This document shows positions 15,745 to 25,509 of a DNA stretch of 61,359 nucleotides, piece by piece. Below the pieces are notes generated by a model. The model saw nothing but the letters and a program-made list of their open reading frames with translations, ran no database searches and was not told the DNA's origin. A program made the position numbers and the translations under genes. The stretch comes from RGIG4576 sp964613095 (GTDB taxonomy: Bacteria; Bacteroidota; Bacteroidia; Bacteroidales; Muribaculaceae), in contig CAZTFX010000005.1 in assembly GCA_964613095.1 (NCBI GenBank), forward strand, positions 1 to 61,359. The letters run 5' to 3'. Within the stretch, counting starts at the first letter, position 1; each line of letters starts with the position of its first letter.

Positions 15745-18081
15745 TTATTTTCTTTTCTTCTTGCTCTTTTTCTTCTCTTGTTTACGTTCAAGTTTCTTGT
15801 TCATTCTTTCACGTCGTTTTTCGTCTCTTTCTTGAGATTTTTGTCGAGTGGATTGTTTCTTTTCTTGTATTTTAAGAAGTTTTGAACGTGATTCGGTTAT
15901 AGGAGCTTTGTCTATTCGATGAGTTCCTGCAGGATTATTTTCATCAACTAAAACGAAGTCGAGTTGCTTTTTTGTTAAATCGGCTCGAGCTATCTGAATA
16001 GTTACTTTATCACCCAATTGGTAGCGACGATGCGTGCTACGACCTATCAGGCAATAATTCTTTTCATCAAATTCGTAGTAATCGTCTTCAAGGTCGCGGA
16101 TGGGTACTAGACCTTCACATTTATTCTCATCAAGTTCTACATATATTCCCCATTCGGTTACTCCTGAAATAACACCATCGTAAACGTTACCGAGTCTTTC
16201 TCCCAGATATTCGACTTGTTTATATTTGATGGAAGCTCTTTCGGCATTGGACGCAAGTTGTTCCATACTACTGGAATGTTCACATTCTTCTTCAAGTTTA
16301 GCTTCATTTACTGCACGACCTCCTGCAATGTATCTGTCAAGCAAGCGGTGTACCATCATGTCGGGGTATCGGCGTATTGGGGAAGTAAAGTGTGTGTAAT
16401 AGTCAAACGCCAATCCATAATGTCCTATGTTGACTGTGGTGTAAACGGCTTTTGCCATAGAACGCATGGCAAGTGTTGAAAGTAGGTTCTCTTCCGGACG
16501 ATTTTTTGCCGATTGCAGCATTTTGTTTAATGATTGATTGGCTTCGCTTGCGGTTCCGGTTGTTTTTAGCTTGTAGCCGAATCTATGTGCTATTTCAGAC
16601 AGGTTACTTAACTTGTCGGAATCGGGTGTATCATGTACTCGATATACAAATGGTTTTGCTTTCTTCTTGCCTTCGACTTTTCCTATGAATTCGGCAACTT
16701 TCTTGTTGGCGAGTAGCATAAACTCTTCAATCAACTTATTTGCATCTTGTGAACGCTTGAAATATACACTTATAGGGCGTCCGGTTTCGTCTATTTCAAA
16801 TCTGGCTTCGGTTCGGTCAAAATCGACAGAACCATGCTTGTATCTGGCTTCACGAAGTTGCTTTGCCAATTTATCGAGTTGGAGTATTTCGTTTTTGAAA
16901 TCACCTTCACCTGTTTCAATAACCTGTTGAGCCTCTTCATAAGTAAATCGTCGGTCACTCTTTATTATGGTGTGACAGATGTCATATTTATGAACGTTTG
17001 CATTATCATCCATTTCCAGAATGCAGGAGTACGCTAATTTTTCTTCATTCGGACGAAGAGAGCATATATCGTTGCAAAGTTTTTCAGGAAGCATAGGAAT
17101 TGTTCGGTCTACCAAGTAAATGGAGGTAGCTCGTTTTTCGGCTTCTTTTTCGATTATTGTACCTGGTTTTACATAATGTGTAACATCAGCGATATGAACA
17201 CCTATTTCCCAATGACCATTCTCGAGTTTTCTTATGGAAAGTGCGTCATCGAAGTCTTTTGCGTCTTTGGGGTCTATGGTAAATGTAGTAATGTTTCTGA
17301 AATCTTTGCGTTGAGCAATTATTTCGGGTGTAATGTTTGCATCTATTTTCTCGGCAGCTTTGGTAACTTCTTCCGGATATTTGTAAGGGAGTCCGTATTC
17401 GGCAAGAATTGCATGAATTTCGGCGTTGTTGTCACCGGTTTCGCCTAATATATCCACTATTTCGCCAATAGGTGTATTTGTATCTTCATGCCATTCAACG
17501 ATACGTGCCGTCACCTTATCTCCGGCTTTGGCTTTGCCTATCATATCACGTGGAATGACAATGTCGGATGCTAAAAACTTGCTATCAGTAATAAGATGAG
17601 CAAAATATTTGTCAATTTTAAGTGTTCCTACGAATACTTGCTCTTTACGTTCTAGAATTTTTGTGACAATTGCTTCAGGTTCACAACCCCAACGTTTAGC
17701 ACTGATGTGAACCTCTACGCGGTCACCGTTTAACGCATGCATAGAATTGCATTCTGCTACAAAAATACCTTCTTTATCACCATCATCAAGAACAATAGTA
17801 TTTTTCCCATTGTTGCGTCGACAGAATGTACCCACGGCGTTACTGTGTTGTTTCTTTTTTGATTTGAATTTTCCCGGAGTGGTTTCGGTTAGTACTTCTG
17901 CAAGTGCGAGTTCTTCTAGTATTTCAACAACTAACGCGAATTCTCGTGGAGTTTGAATACCTATTGATGCCGAAATTTGTTTATAATTAAAAGGAGTGTT
18001 ACTTTCTTTTTCAAAAAAATCAAGAACTCTCTTTTGTAAAGCATCCTTAGTCAATGGTGCGTTATACTTTTTATTTGCCAT
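15745..18081 (-). CDS. rnr: Ribonuclease R
   Basis: A 778-residue 3'-5' exoribonuclease of the RNase II/R family. An N-terminal winged helix (about 10-65) and two cold-shock domains (about 80-220) precede the RNB catalytic domain, which contains the acidic cluster D270, D273, D276, D278 and D279 in TIDPKDAKDFDDA. An S1 domain lies near 640-720, and the tail is very rich in Lys/Arg. It degrades structured RNA and helps in rRNA quality control. The minus-strand box TATATTTG at 18119-18112 lies about 30 nt before its ATG. The length is normal. Confidence 0.94.
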   Translation of the reverse strand: MANKKYNAPLTKDALQKRVLDFFEKESNTPFNYKQISASIGIQTPREFALVVEILEELALAEVLTETTPGKFKSKKKQHSNAVGTFCRRNNGKNTIVLDDGDKEGIFVAECNSMHALNGDRVEVHISAKRWGCEPEAIVTKILERKEQVFVGTLKIDKYFAHLITDSKFLASDIVIPRDMIGKAKAGDKVTARIVEWHEDTNTPIGEIVDILGETGDNNAEIHAILAEYGLPYKYPEEVTKAAEKIDANITPEIIAQRKDFRNITTFTIDPKDAKDFDDALSIRKLENGHWEIGVHIADVTHYVKPGTIIEKEAEKRATSIYLVDRTIPMLPEKLCNDICSLRPNEEKLAYSCILEMDDNANVHKYDICHTIIKSDRRFTYEEAQQVIETGEGDFKNEILQLDKLAKQLREARYKHGSVDFDRTEARFEIDETGRPISVYFKRSQDANKLIEEFMLLANKKVAEFIGKVEGKKKAKPFVYRVHDTPDSDKLSNLSEIAHRFGYKLKTTGTASEANQSLNKMLQSAKNRPEENLLSTLAMRSMAKAVYTTVNIGHYGLAFDYYTHFTSPIRRYPDMMVHRLLDRYIAGGRAVNEAKLEEECEHSSSMEQLASNAERASIKYKQVEYLGERLGNVYDGVISGVTEWGIYVELDENKCEGLVPIRDLEDDYYEFDEKNYCLIGRSTHRRYQLGDKVTIQIARADLTKKQLDFVLVDENNPAGTHRIDKAPITESRSKLLKIQEKKQSTRQKSQERDEKRRERMNKKLERKQEKKKSKKKRK

Positions 18082-18382
18082 ATGCTATGATGTGTTAAGT
18101 TGTTACTAGTACAAATATAACATTAAAAAATAGAAACTGCTTATAAAAATAAAAAAATAAATCCGGCTACACATCTCGCGCCACCGGATTCCTAACCTAT
18201 GATTCACTTATTTGTTGTTGCTTTTATCTAAAAATAGTTGTGTTTTTTAGGGGTATTAAAAATTTAGTAGTAAACTATTATTTTATGCAAAAATAAGACT
18301 ATTTTTTTATAAATGAACTATAAAAAGCAATATTGTTAACCTTTATTAATGTTCGATATCATAAATTAAATCAAGTGCCGGA
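18082..18382. other. Intergenic region metY-rnr
   Basis: A 301-nt, very AT-rich stretch. It holds the rnr -7 box (TATATTTG on the minus strand, 18119-18112) and the metY terminator (18160-18190). Nothing else that looks coding or structured was seen. Confidence 0.5.
18160..18190 (-). terminator. Terminator of metY
   Basis: AATCCGG (18160-18166) pairs with CCGGATT (18184-18190). On the minus strand a long T-rich run follows. Confidence 0.7.
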
Positions 18383-19672
18383 TTATACTTTCTCTAAGGC
18401 TTGTTCAATGTCGTCTATCAAGTCCTCAATATGCTCTGTTCCTATGCTTAGACGCACAGTAGAAGGAGTGATATGCTGTTCTGCGAGTTCTTCCGGAGAC
18501 ATTTGAGAGTGCGTGGTAGTGTAAGGATGGATGACAAGGCTCTTAACGTCTGCTACATTTGCAAGAAGTGAAAAAATCTCAAGTGAATCAATAAATTTCC
18601 ATGCATCATCCACACCTCCTTTTATTTCAAAAGTGAAAATGCTTCCACCATCATGGGGAAAATATTTCTGATAGAGCTCGTGGTCGGGGTGGGATGTAAG
18701 TGAAGGGTGATTAACTTTTGTCACTTTAGGATGTTTTGCTAAGTAGTTTACTACTTTAATGGTGTTTTCTACGTGGCGCTCCACTCTTAAAGAAAGAGTT
18801 TCCAGTCCCTGAATAAGAATCCACGCATTGAATGGACTTATTGTTGCTCCTGTGTCGCGTAAAATGACAGCACGTATGCGAGTTACAAAAGCAGCCGAAC
18901 CGGCGACATCGGCAAATATTGCTCCGTGATAACTTGGATCCGGTTTAGCTATTGTAGGGAATTTGTCTGCATATGCTTTCCAGTTAAATTTTCCGCCATC
19001 AACGATAATACCTCCTAAACTGGAACCGTGTCCGCCAATGAATTTGGTTGCAGAGTGAATTACTATATCTGCACCATGTTCAATAGGACGAATTAAATAT
19101 GGTGTCCCAAATGTATTATCTACAATAAAAGGAATATTATGTCGATGTGCTACTTCTGCAACGGCATCAAGATTGGTTACATCTGAATTTGGATTTCCGA
19201 ATGTTTCGGCATAAATGGCTTTTGTGTTTGGTTGGATGGCTGCTTCAAGAGCATTGATGTCGTTTACATTTACTATTGTGTTTGTAATACCCTGATGAGC
19301 AAGTGTGTGAGTAATTAAGTTGAATGAACCTCCATATAAATTATCGGCAGCAACAATGTGGTCACCTACACCAAGTATATTTTGAAGTGCATAAGTAGCT
19401 GCCGCTGCTCCACTGGCAACAGCAAGAGCTGCCACACCACCTTCAAGAGCTGCAATTCGTTTTTCCAATACATCTTGGGTGGAATTGGTTAATCTTCCAT
19501 AGATGTTACCTGCATCGCGTAATCCGAAGCGATCTGCTGCATGTTGAGAATTGTGAAATACATAAGATGTGGTTTGATAAATAGGAACAGCACGAGAATC
19601 GGTTGTTGGATCGGCTTGTTCTTGTCCTACGTGAAGTTGTAGAGTCTCAAAGTGTAATTTTTTCTGTGCCAT
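18383..19672 (-). CDS. metY: O-acetylhomoserine sulfhydrylase-type PLP enzyme
   Basis: A 429-residue Cys/Met-metabolism PLP enzyme. The PLP-binding lysine is Lys210 in HSATKFIGGHG, and the cofactor-stacking stretch DNLYGGSFNL is near 110-119. The long form (about 430 residues) and the internal sequence fit O-acetylhomoserine sulfhydrylase, which makes homocysteine or methionine precursors from sulfide, better than cystathionine gamma-synthase (about 380 residues). It is divergent from an Lrp-family gene that could control it. The leader is short (about 45 nt) with no room for a SAM riboswitch. Confidence 0.9.
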   Translation of the reverse strand: MAQKKLHFETLQLHVGQEQADPTTDSRAVPIYQTTSYVFHNSQHAADRFGLRDAGNIYGRLTNSTQDVLEKRIAALEGGVAALAVASGAAAATYALQNILGVGDHIVAADNLYGGSFNLITHTLAHQGITNTIVNVNDINALEAAIQPNTKAIYAETFGNPNSDVTNLDAVAEVAHRHNIPFIVDNTFGTPYLIRPIEHGADIVIHSATKFIGGHGSSLGGIIVDGGKFNWKAYADKFPTIAKPDPSYHGAIFADVAGSAAFVTRIRAVILRDTGATISPFNAWILIQGLETLSLRVERHVENTIKVVNYLAKHPKVTKVNHPSLTSHPDHELYQKYFPHDGGSIFTFEIKGGVDDAWKFIDSLEIFSLLANVADVKSLVIHPYTTTHSQMSPEELAEQHITPSTVRLSIGTEHIEDLIDDIEQALEKV

Positions 19673-19722
19673 AATAGAGTATTTTTTTTGAGTTATACGT
19701 TTTTATTGTTATTTTGTGCCGA

Positions 19723-19753
19723 CAAAGTTATTTTATGTAGAAAAAACATACAA
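19723..19753 (-). promoter_or_regulatory. Promoter of metY
   Basis: TTG (19753-19751) and TAACTTTG (19730-19723) on the minus strand with a 20-nt spacer. Confidence 0.65.
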
Positions 19754-19781
19754 GAAAATTTTATAAATCAGAAAATATCAC

Positions 19782-19789
19782 TAAATTTG
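19782..19789 (+). promoter_or_regulatory. -7 box of the Lrp-family gene
   Basis: TAAATTTG, 60 nt before the chosen ATG at 19850. It shows that the upstream part of the open frame (from 19688) is not transcribed as coding sequence. Confidence 0.55.
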
Positions 19790-19849
19790 CGGTGTCGAAT
19801 AGAAAAAACACGCATATACCCCATTGTAAACGGTAGGTGTGCAGAAAAA

Positions 19850-20317
19850 ATGAATATGGATACGCTTGATGAAATTGATTTGAAGATTCTACGCCAACTA
19901 CAGCAAGATTCACATCTTACTACTAAAGAACTGGCTGCAAGGGTTAGCTTATCTTCTACACCGGTATTTGAACGTGTCCGTCGGTTAGAAAGAGAAGGCT
20001 ACATACGAGGGTATGTAGCCTTACTTGATGCCGATAAATTGGATAAAGGATTGTGTGTATTTTGTAATGTAAAATTGCGTCAACACAATTGTGGCTTAGG
20101 ACGCGAATTTATGAAAGAAATTCAAGATATACCTGAAATAACAGAGTGTTACAATATATCCGGCGAATTTGATTATATGCTAAAGATATATGTTCGAAGC
20201 ATGAAGCATTATCAAGATTTCGTTTTAGATGTATTGGGTAAGTTGTCAAGTGTAGGTAGCATTCAAAGTAACTTCGTGATGAGTGAAGTAAAACGCACCA
20301 CCGCCATCCCCATCTGA
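19850..20317 (+). CDS. Lrp/AsnC-family transcriptional regulator
   Basis: A 155-residue protein with an N-terminal helix-turn-helix (LTTKELAARVSLSSTPVFERVRRLE, about 23-48) and a C-terminal RAM/AsnC ligand-binding domain (about 65-145). The frame is open back to 19688, but the start at 19850 gives the normal family length and follows the TAAATTTG box. It is divergent from metY, so regulation of metY by an amino acid such as methionine is likely. It converges on porN with a 4-nt gap. Confidence 0.9.
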   Translation: MNMDTLDEIDLKILRQLQQDSHLTTKELAARVSLSSTPVFERVRRLEREGYIRGYVALLDADKLDKGLCVFCNVKLRQHNCGLGREFMKEIQDIPEITECYNISGEFDYMLKIYVRSMKHYQDFVLDVLGKLSSVGSIQSNFVMSEVKRTTAIPI

Positions 20318-20321
20318 TGTG

Positions 20322-21434
20322 TTACTTACGGCGACGTACTGAGCGGGTTGCACTTGAACTGTTGTTCTTGACTTTTGTTTTTTGTTTCTTTACTTTAGCT
20401 TGCTTTTGAGAAGAAGATGTTTTTTCTCCACGTTTATTTTTTGCTCTGGTGCTTCGTACGCTTGAACGCTTTTCTTCTTCGTTGTCGCTTTTAATTACTT
20501 CCGGATTCTTTGCCGCCTCAATAGAATCTTGTATTTCACGACGTCTCTGTAATTCTTCTCGAGTTGGAACCCAAATGTTGCTATCAAATGTTGCCAGACG
20601 TTTTTCTATACTATCTTGTGCCTGTTTGAGCTTTGTACTATCAGGGTACATTTGTACCATAGATAGGTTTCTAAGATTTTTATATTTATAGATATCACCT
20701 TTATACATGTTACTCAAGAAATAATCGTCAAGAGTCGTTTTTAAAAGGTTGTTGTCATTGTCGGTAAATACATATTGTTGTGTGATATAAGGGCGTAAAT
20801 CATTCATTTTCACCCAAAACATTGGATATTTGATAGGCTCACCTCCAAAATCGTCGCTACGATGAAGAACCGGACAGATGGCTTCGACTTTACGAGTAAT
20901 ATGGCTGTTGAGACGGTCAAATTCGTATTTTTCTAAAATGTAGTAACTTAATACTTCATTAGCAGGAATATCGGCATTTTCCACTGTGTATTTGGGATTC
21001 TTTTCTGTGCTTCCTTTTGCTTTTGCATAAAGAATATGGAAACGGTCGAACATGTCACTGACTTTAATTCGATATTCATCGGTAAACATTTCTCTTCCAT
21101 CCAAATATTCATACGCAGGCAGTGTGCCATTAGAAATGTTTTTCATGATAATAAAAAACAGATTCATGCCTTCATGATTAGGTTCTTCCGGATAATATAA
21201 AGGCATATTTTTAGCCACATCAAGGCTTAATGAACGATATATTATACGTTGCCATTGAAGATCTGAATCGGATGCTTTCTTATCTTCAAATCGAGCTTGC
21301 ATTCTTTCTGAGACAACACTCGTTTTCTGTTTTTCGTTTTCATCAGCTTTTTTCTTTTTTACCACTTGTGCTTGCAGCGTAAAAGTGAAACCTGCAATTA
21401 GTAGGCATGCTGAGATATATTTAAGAGCTTTCAT
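20322..21434 (-). CDS. porN: T9SS ring protein PorN/GldN
   Basis: A 370-residue exported protein with a signal peptide ending at LQAQ. The conserved core reads LQWQRIIYRSLSLDVAKNMPLYYP, and WVKMNDLRPYITQQYVF lies further on. The C-terminal tail is unusually basic and Ser/Lys/Arg-rich (about 310-370). With PorK it forms the periplasmic ring of the type IX secretion system under the outer membrane. It is last in the operon porT-P-K-L-M-N, 29 nt after porM. Confidence 0.92.
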   Translation of the reverse strand: MKALKYISACLLIAGFTFTLQAQVVKKKKADENEKQKTSVVSERMQARFEDKKASDSDLQWQRIIYRSLSLDVAKNMPLYYPEEPNHEGMNLFFIIMKNISNGTLPAYEYLDGREMFTDEYRIKVSDMFDRFHILYAKAKGSTEKNPKYTVENADIPANEVLSYYILEKYEFDRLNSHITRKVEAICPVLHRSDDFGGEPIKYPMFWVKMNDLRPYITQQYVFTDNDNNLLKTTLDDYFLSNMYKGDIYKYKNLRNLSMVQMYPDSTKLKQAQDSIEKRLATFDSNIWVPTREELQRRREIQDSIEAAKNPEVIKSDNEEEKRSSVRSTRAKNKRGEKTSSSQKQAKVKKQKTKVKNNSSSATRSVRRRK

Positions 21435-21463
21435 AATAGCATATTATTACATTTTAATTATAA

Positions 21464-23041
21464 TCAGTTTACGATAACTTCCATAGGTGCTAATATACGT
21501 TCTATTCCATCGGGACCTACAGCCTTTACTCTGGATATATAGAAACGTTTTCCTCGAGATAAACGACGGAAACTGGAACGTTGACGTTCTGAGAAATTAC
21601 TTCCATTTGAAACTTCTGGTATTGCATTTCCCATAGAATCGAAGAATACGGTTTCAAAACTTATAACTCTATATTCAACATTTAACATATCATCATCAAT
21701 GGCTGCTTCAATTCCATTGGATTGTAAAAGCAGAGTTTTTGATAAAGGTCTACCGCCTTTGTATCGTTCAGGATTACCTTTAGCATCTTTATAAGCAATA
21801 AATGGTGTAGGGTCCGGGAGTTTTCGTACTCGGAAGTCTGTTTTGGATATCGTTTGAGAACGACCATTTAAATTTGCTGTAACTGTTATGATACTGTTTG
21901 TTCCCACTTTGGCAGGACGAGCTATCCAATTGTTTCCACTTCGAGTAATACTACCATTTGTCATAGTAGCATTAATTGCATTGTTGGGAACACCCGGAAC
22001 AGCTATTGAAATAGGATTGTTGATACCGGCATAAAGGACGTTTACCATAGTCGCTGATACTGAAGCCATTGGTTCTATAACAGTATAAGACGATGTAAAC
22101 GGTAGTTGTGTCGTGTTACCGTCACCTTGTGCTACTTCGATGTATCCTGAATAGTCATAGTTGCCGGCTCTTCCTGTTCCAAATTCGTATATTCCTTGAT
22201 CGTTATCTAGTGGTTTGCCATCAATATATACAAGAGGTCTTTGTGTGCTATCGACTGCTGCAAGCACAATATTTGCTTTATATGAACTTCCACTCATGAC
22301 AATACGAGATTCAGGAATAACGAATGCTTCAACTTGGTTTACGCGAATATCTCCTGCGTCAACGTTGGCTATAAGGGAATTCAGCACTTCTCCTTCAGCA
22401 TAACGAATATCATTTTGTAGTTTTGTGAGAATTGTAATTGCAGCAATTGCAGGCATATTATCAAATTGTCGTTCCTCCCATGAAGTATTTCCACCTATAG
22501 TATTTTTAATTTTATATGAAGCGGTGGAAAGTACTTTGTTTATGTTGTTGCGTTTAATGCTGTCATCAATAAGTAAATTTGTATAGTCTCTATAGATGTC
22601 AATATGTTTACGTAATTGGGAACCTTTACTATTTACGGGAGCTAGCATTACTGTCGCTGCCGCCTCAAGATCATCTTGACTTTTCAAGTTGTTAGGATCT
22701 CCATCTTCACCATCGGCTTGACGTGCGATTTCCTGCTTTAATAGTTCAATGTGGCTGTACAAACTATCTGTTTTTGCTTTAACTTCTTTCGCTTTACTTA
22801 ACCATATGCCACCTTTTTCAGGATTAGTTGCATTAAATGCCTCAAGTTTAGCCAAAAGTGTATAATTACGTTCAGTTGCGGTCTCATTGGAACGTGATAG
22901 CCCATCCTCAACTTGTTGGAATCCATTAAGAACATCTCCCGAAACGTTAAGTGCAAGCATAGCAGTGAGGACTATATACATTAAGTTTATCATCTTCTGC
23001 CTCGGAGACATTCTGCCTATGGTTTGATTTGAATTTGCCAT
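21464..23041 (-). CDS. porM: T9SS motor protein PorM/GldM
   Basis: This 525-residue protein begins with a short cytoplasmic segment and one membrane helix (MSPRQKMINLMYIVLTAMLALNV, split around 10-33). A long periplasmic part of four domains follows. PorM pairs with PorL as the proton-driven motor of the type IX secretion system and reaches up to the PorKN ring. The length is typical. It lies 10 nt after porL. Confidence 0.95.
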   Translation of the reverse strand: MANSNQTIGRMSPRQKMINLMYIVLTAMLALNVSGDVLNGFQQVEDGLSRSNETATERNYTLLAKLEAFNATNPEKGGIWLSKAKEVKAKTDSLYSHIELLKQEIARQADGEDGDPNNLKSQDDLEAAATVMLAPVNSKGSQLRKHIDIYRDYTNLLIDDSIKRNNINKVLSTASYKIKNTIGGNTSWEERQFDNMPAIAAITILTKLQNDIRYAEGEVLNSLIANVDAGDIRVNQVEAFVIPESRIVMSGSSYKANIVLAAVDSTQRPLVYIDGKPLDNDQGIYEFGTGRAGNYDYSGYIEVAQGDGNTTQLPFTSSYTVIEPMASVSATMVNVLYAGINNPISIAVPGVPNNAINATMTNGSITRSGNNWIARPAKVGTNSIITVTANLNGRSQTISKTDFRVRKLPDPTPFIAYKDAKGNPERYKGGRPLSKTLLLQSNGIEAAIDDDMLNVEYRVISFETVFFDSMGNAIPEVSNGSNFSERQRSSFRRLSRGKRFYISRVKAVGPDGIERILAPMEVIVN

Positions 23042-23051
23042 TGTTTAGTTG

Positions 23052-24044
23052 TTAAGCGTTGTCGGAATTATTGGTACGGCGACGGAATTCTTCTGTAGCC
23101 GAGATCTCATTATCTCCATCAATACCACCCATAGGGCGATACATGTTTACGGTGAGAGCTTTTACCATTTTTTCATATACGCTATTTAATTGTTTCATGT
23201 TGTGAGCAAGACGTTCGGTCTCGTTGCAATAGTCGGCGCTTTCGGACGCTGATTTTTCATACATGTCACGAATATCTTTCAAACCACGATTTACGCGATC
23301 TATATTTTCAAGTTGTGAAGAAATACTCTTCAATTGTATTTCATAAATTGTATTCAATCCTCCAATATTTCTGTTTAGTGCTTCCATTTGCTCAACATAT
23401 CCGGTAGAACCCTTAGAAATAGTTTCTGAATTATCTGTTATTGCTTTGTAACTTTCAAGCAATGTTGAAGATACTTGGTTTAAGGATTGCGTATTGTCTC
23501 GCAGTTGTGCCATCTGTTCTGAAATACCTGCAATTTGATCTAAATAGCGTTGTGTTGCTTCGGTCATTTCTGCCATACGAGAAAGCTGGTCACTGGCAGC
23601 AGCCATTTTTGCGATACTTTCACTTAAACTACGAGTATCACTCTCAGATAACTCAATACCTTCGGGGATTCCTGCAGCATGGCGTGCTTGTTCTTCTGTT
23701 ACGGTAATATTACCTGAATATCCGCCACCATTAATAACAATTCCATTTCCACTTGAGAAATCAGGTCTATCTTCCGGGTCTTGAGATGCCAAAACCGGGA
23801 AAACCTCTTCCCATTTATAGGCTTTTTCCGGACGGTCGAAAGCTGTAAGCATAAACATTAAGACTTCAGTTCCCATACCGATGCAGAGTAAGGCATTACC
23901 TCCCGGAAGGTGTAGAATCTTGAAAAGTGCACCTAGAATAACGACAGCAGCACCTATACTATAAGCGAAGTTGAAGAAACGTTGTCCTTTTTCTCCGGAT
24001 AGAAATTTTTCTACGATGTTTTTATATCTTTTAATTTTGCCCAT
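23052..24044 (-). CDS. porL: T9SS motor protein PorL/GldL
   Basis: A 330-residue protein from the ATG at 24044; the open frame extends upstream to 24197 but that part overlaps porK and does not look like PorL. Two membrane helices lie near 22-41 and 46-64, with the conserved stretch LGALFKILHLPGGNALL between and around them. A long cytoplasmic coiled-coil region follows (about 130-290). PorL and PorM form the inner-membrane motor. The start is 31 nt after the porK stop. Confidence 0.93.
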   Translation of the reverse strand: MGKIKRYKNIVEKFLSGEKGQRFFNFAYSIGAAVVILGALFKILHLPGGNALLCIGMGTEVLMFMLTAFDRPEKAYKWEEVFPVLASQDPEDRPDFSSGNGIVINGGGYSGNITVTEEQARHAAGIPEGIELSESDTRSLSESIAKMAAASDQLSRMAEMTEATQRYLDQIAGISEQMAQLRDNTQSLNQVSSTLLESYKAITDNSETISKGSTGYVEQMEALNRNIGGLNTIYEIQLKSISSQLENIDRVNRGLKDIRDMYEKSASESADYCNETERLAHNMKQLNSVYEKMVKALTVNMYRPMGGIDGDNEISATEEFRRRTNNSDNA

Positions 24045-24075
24045 AATTGTGCAATTTATTGTAGTTAACAAAATG

Positions 24076-25506
24076 TTATTTTCTTTTACTCTTAACAATA
24101 CCGGATTGAGAACGAACACAACGGAATCCGATATATGAACGTTGTTCGTTTTGATATTCCCACATGCGAATGTCACTGCGAATATTGTGTGCAACATCTT
24201 TCCAAGAACCTCCTCTAACGATTTTACGAGTCATACGGTATGGGTCTTCTTTTGCTGCATTGTAGCTGTATTCCGGATTGATATCATTTGTGAGTTTACT
24301 TACACTCTCGGTATATGCGGTGGAAGTCCATTCACTTACATTTCCTGCCATGTCATATAGTCCGAATTCATTGGGTGAATATGTGCCTGTAGCCGAAGTT
24401 ATGATATTTCCATCTTTTACGTAATTCCCATCCATTGGTTTGAAATTTGCGTAGAAACAACCATCACCTTCGGTAAGAGGAAGTTCTCCTTCCCATGGAT
24501 ACTTGTTTTTATCAATACCGGCGCGTGCTGCATACTCCCATTCTGCTTCTGTAGGTAAGCGATAAGGCTCAATCTGATATCCGTCTTTCCCTAAGGAACG
24601 ACGAAGAAAATCTGTTCTCCAAGCACAGTAAGCATTTGCTTGTTCCCAACTAACTCCAACGACAGGAAAATCTCCGTATGTTCCTTGTGAGAAATAGTTG
24701 CGCACATAGCGTTCATTAAGTGAATTTTCAAAATCATTTACCCAACAAGTTGTATCAGGATAAACATTAACAATATAAGTGTTTAAGAAATCATATTCAC
24801 TGGATAGAGGACGAGTTATTGTTTGACGAATTATACGTCCTTCATCATCTACGTATGCTGTATCTTTTGAAATGGTTGGCATTTCGTTAATTACAGGATT
24901 ATCGGTATTATAATCGCGACGAGCAGGGTCAAGTCTGTTCTTACGTTTAACAGCTTCGGTCATGTTATATACTTCGTAGCGATAGTTTAACTGTGCCGGG
25001 TCAAGTTCCCGTACACCTGTAATTGGATTGGTGCGATATACACTTTCAATAGCTCTTGCTTCATCTTCATTGGGATTTCTCCAAGGAATAGGAAGAGTCC
25101 AATCGAGATATGGTTCTACCGGATTTCCGTCACGGTCTTCTTCGATTTTGAAAGCTTCATTACCACCATAGGCAGGATCGGCAAGGCGTTCACGGATAAT
25201 AGAATCACGTACCCAAAATACAAATTGTTTATATTTAGCATTTGTTACTTCGGTCTCGTCCATCCAAAAAGCGTCTACCGACAATCCTCTAGGATCGGCT
25301 TTAAGCCCCCATGCACTATCGTTTTCTTGTGGACCTGCTTTTATTGAGCCTCGTTCCACAAGTACCATTCCATAAGGAGTAGGTTCGGTCCATGAAGTAC
25401 CATTAATACCTGTAACTTCTCCTCCCATGCTTGAACGACTGCCTCTCGAAGACATACATGATGAGACAGCTATTGTCACTATTATGAAATAAAATATTCT
25501 CTTCAT
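24076..25506 (-). CDS. porK: T9SS lipoprotein PorK/GldK
   Basis: A 476-residue lipoprotein. The lipobox ends at Cys17 in AVSSC. The body is a formylglycine-generating-enzyme-like (SUMF1) domain with DETEVTNAKYKQF, VSWEQANAYCAWR and LPTEAEWEYAARAG. The C-terminus reads GGSWKDVAHNIRSD then IGFRCV. In T9SS the fold is structural and forms the periplasmic ring with PorN. It follows porP by 3 nt. Confidence 0.95.
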   Translation of the reverse strand: MKRIFYFIIVTIAVSSCMSSRGSRSSMGGEVTGINGTSWTEPTPYGMVLVERGSIKAGPQENDSAWGLKADPRGLSVDAFWMDETEVTNAKYKQFVFWVRDSIIRERLADPAYGGNEAFKIEEDRDGNPVEPYLDWTLPIPWRNPNEDEARAIESVYRTNPITGVRELDPAQLNYRYEVYNMTEAVKRKNRLDPARRDYNTDNPVINEMPTISKDTAYVDDEGRIIRQTITRPLSSEYDFLNTYIVNVYPDTTCWVNDFENSLNERYVRNYFSQGTYGDFPVVGVSWEQANAYCAWRTDFLRRSLGKDGYQIEPYRLPTEAEWEYAARAGIDKNKYPWEGELPLTEGDGCFYANFKPMDGNYVKDGNIITSATGTYSPNEFGLYDMAGNVSEWTSTAYTESVSKLTNDINPEYSYNAAKEDPYRMTRKIVRGGSWKDVAHNIRSDIRMWEYQNEQRSYIGFRCVRSQSGIVKSKRK

Positions 25507-25509
25507 AAA

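Noticed and set aside
19673..19722. SAM riboswitch before metY
   Set aside because: The predicted leader is only about 45 nt and shows no suitable stems.
19688..19849. N-terminal extension of the Lrp-type regulator
   Set aside because: It spans the promoter box at 19782-19789 and would make the protein 54 residues longer than the family norm.
24045..24197. N-terminal extension of PorL
   Set aside because: It overlaps porK in another frame and has no similarity to PorL starts; the ATG at 24044 gives the normal protein.
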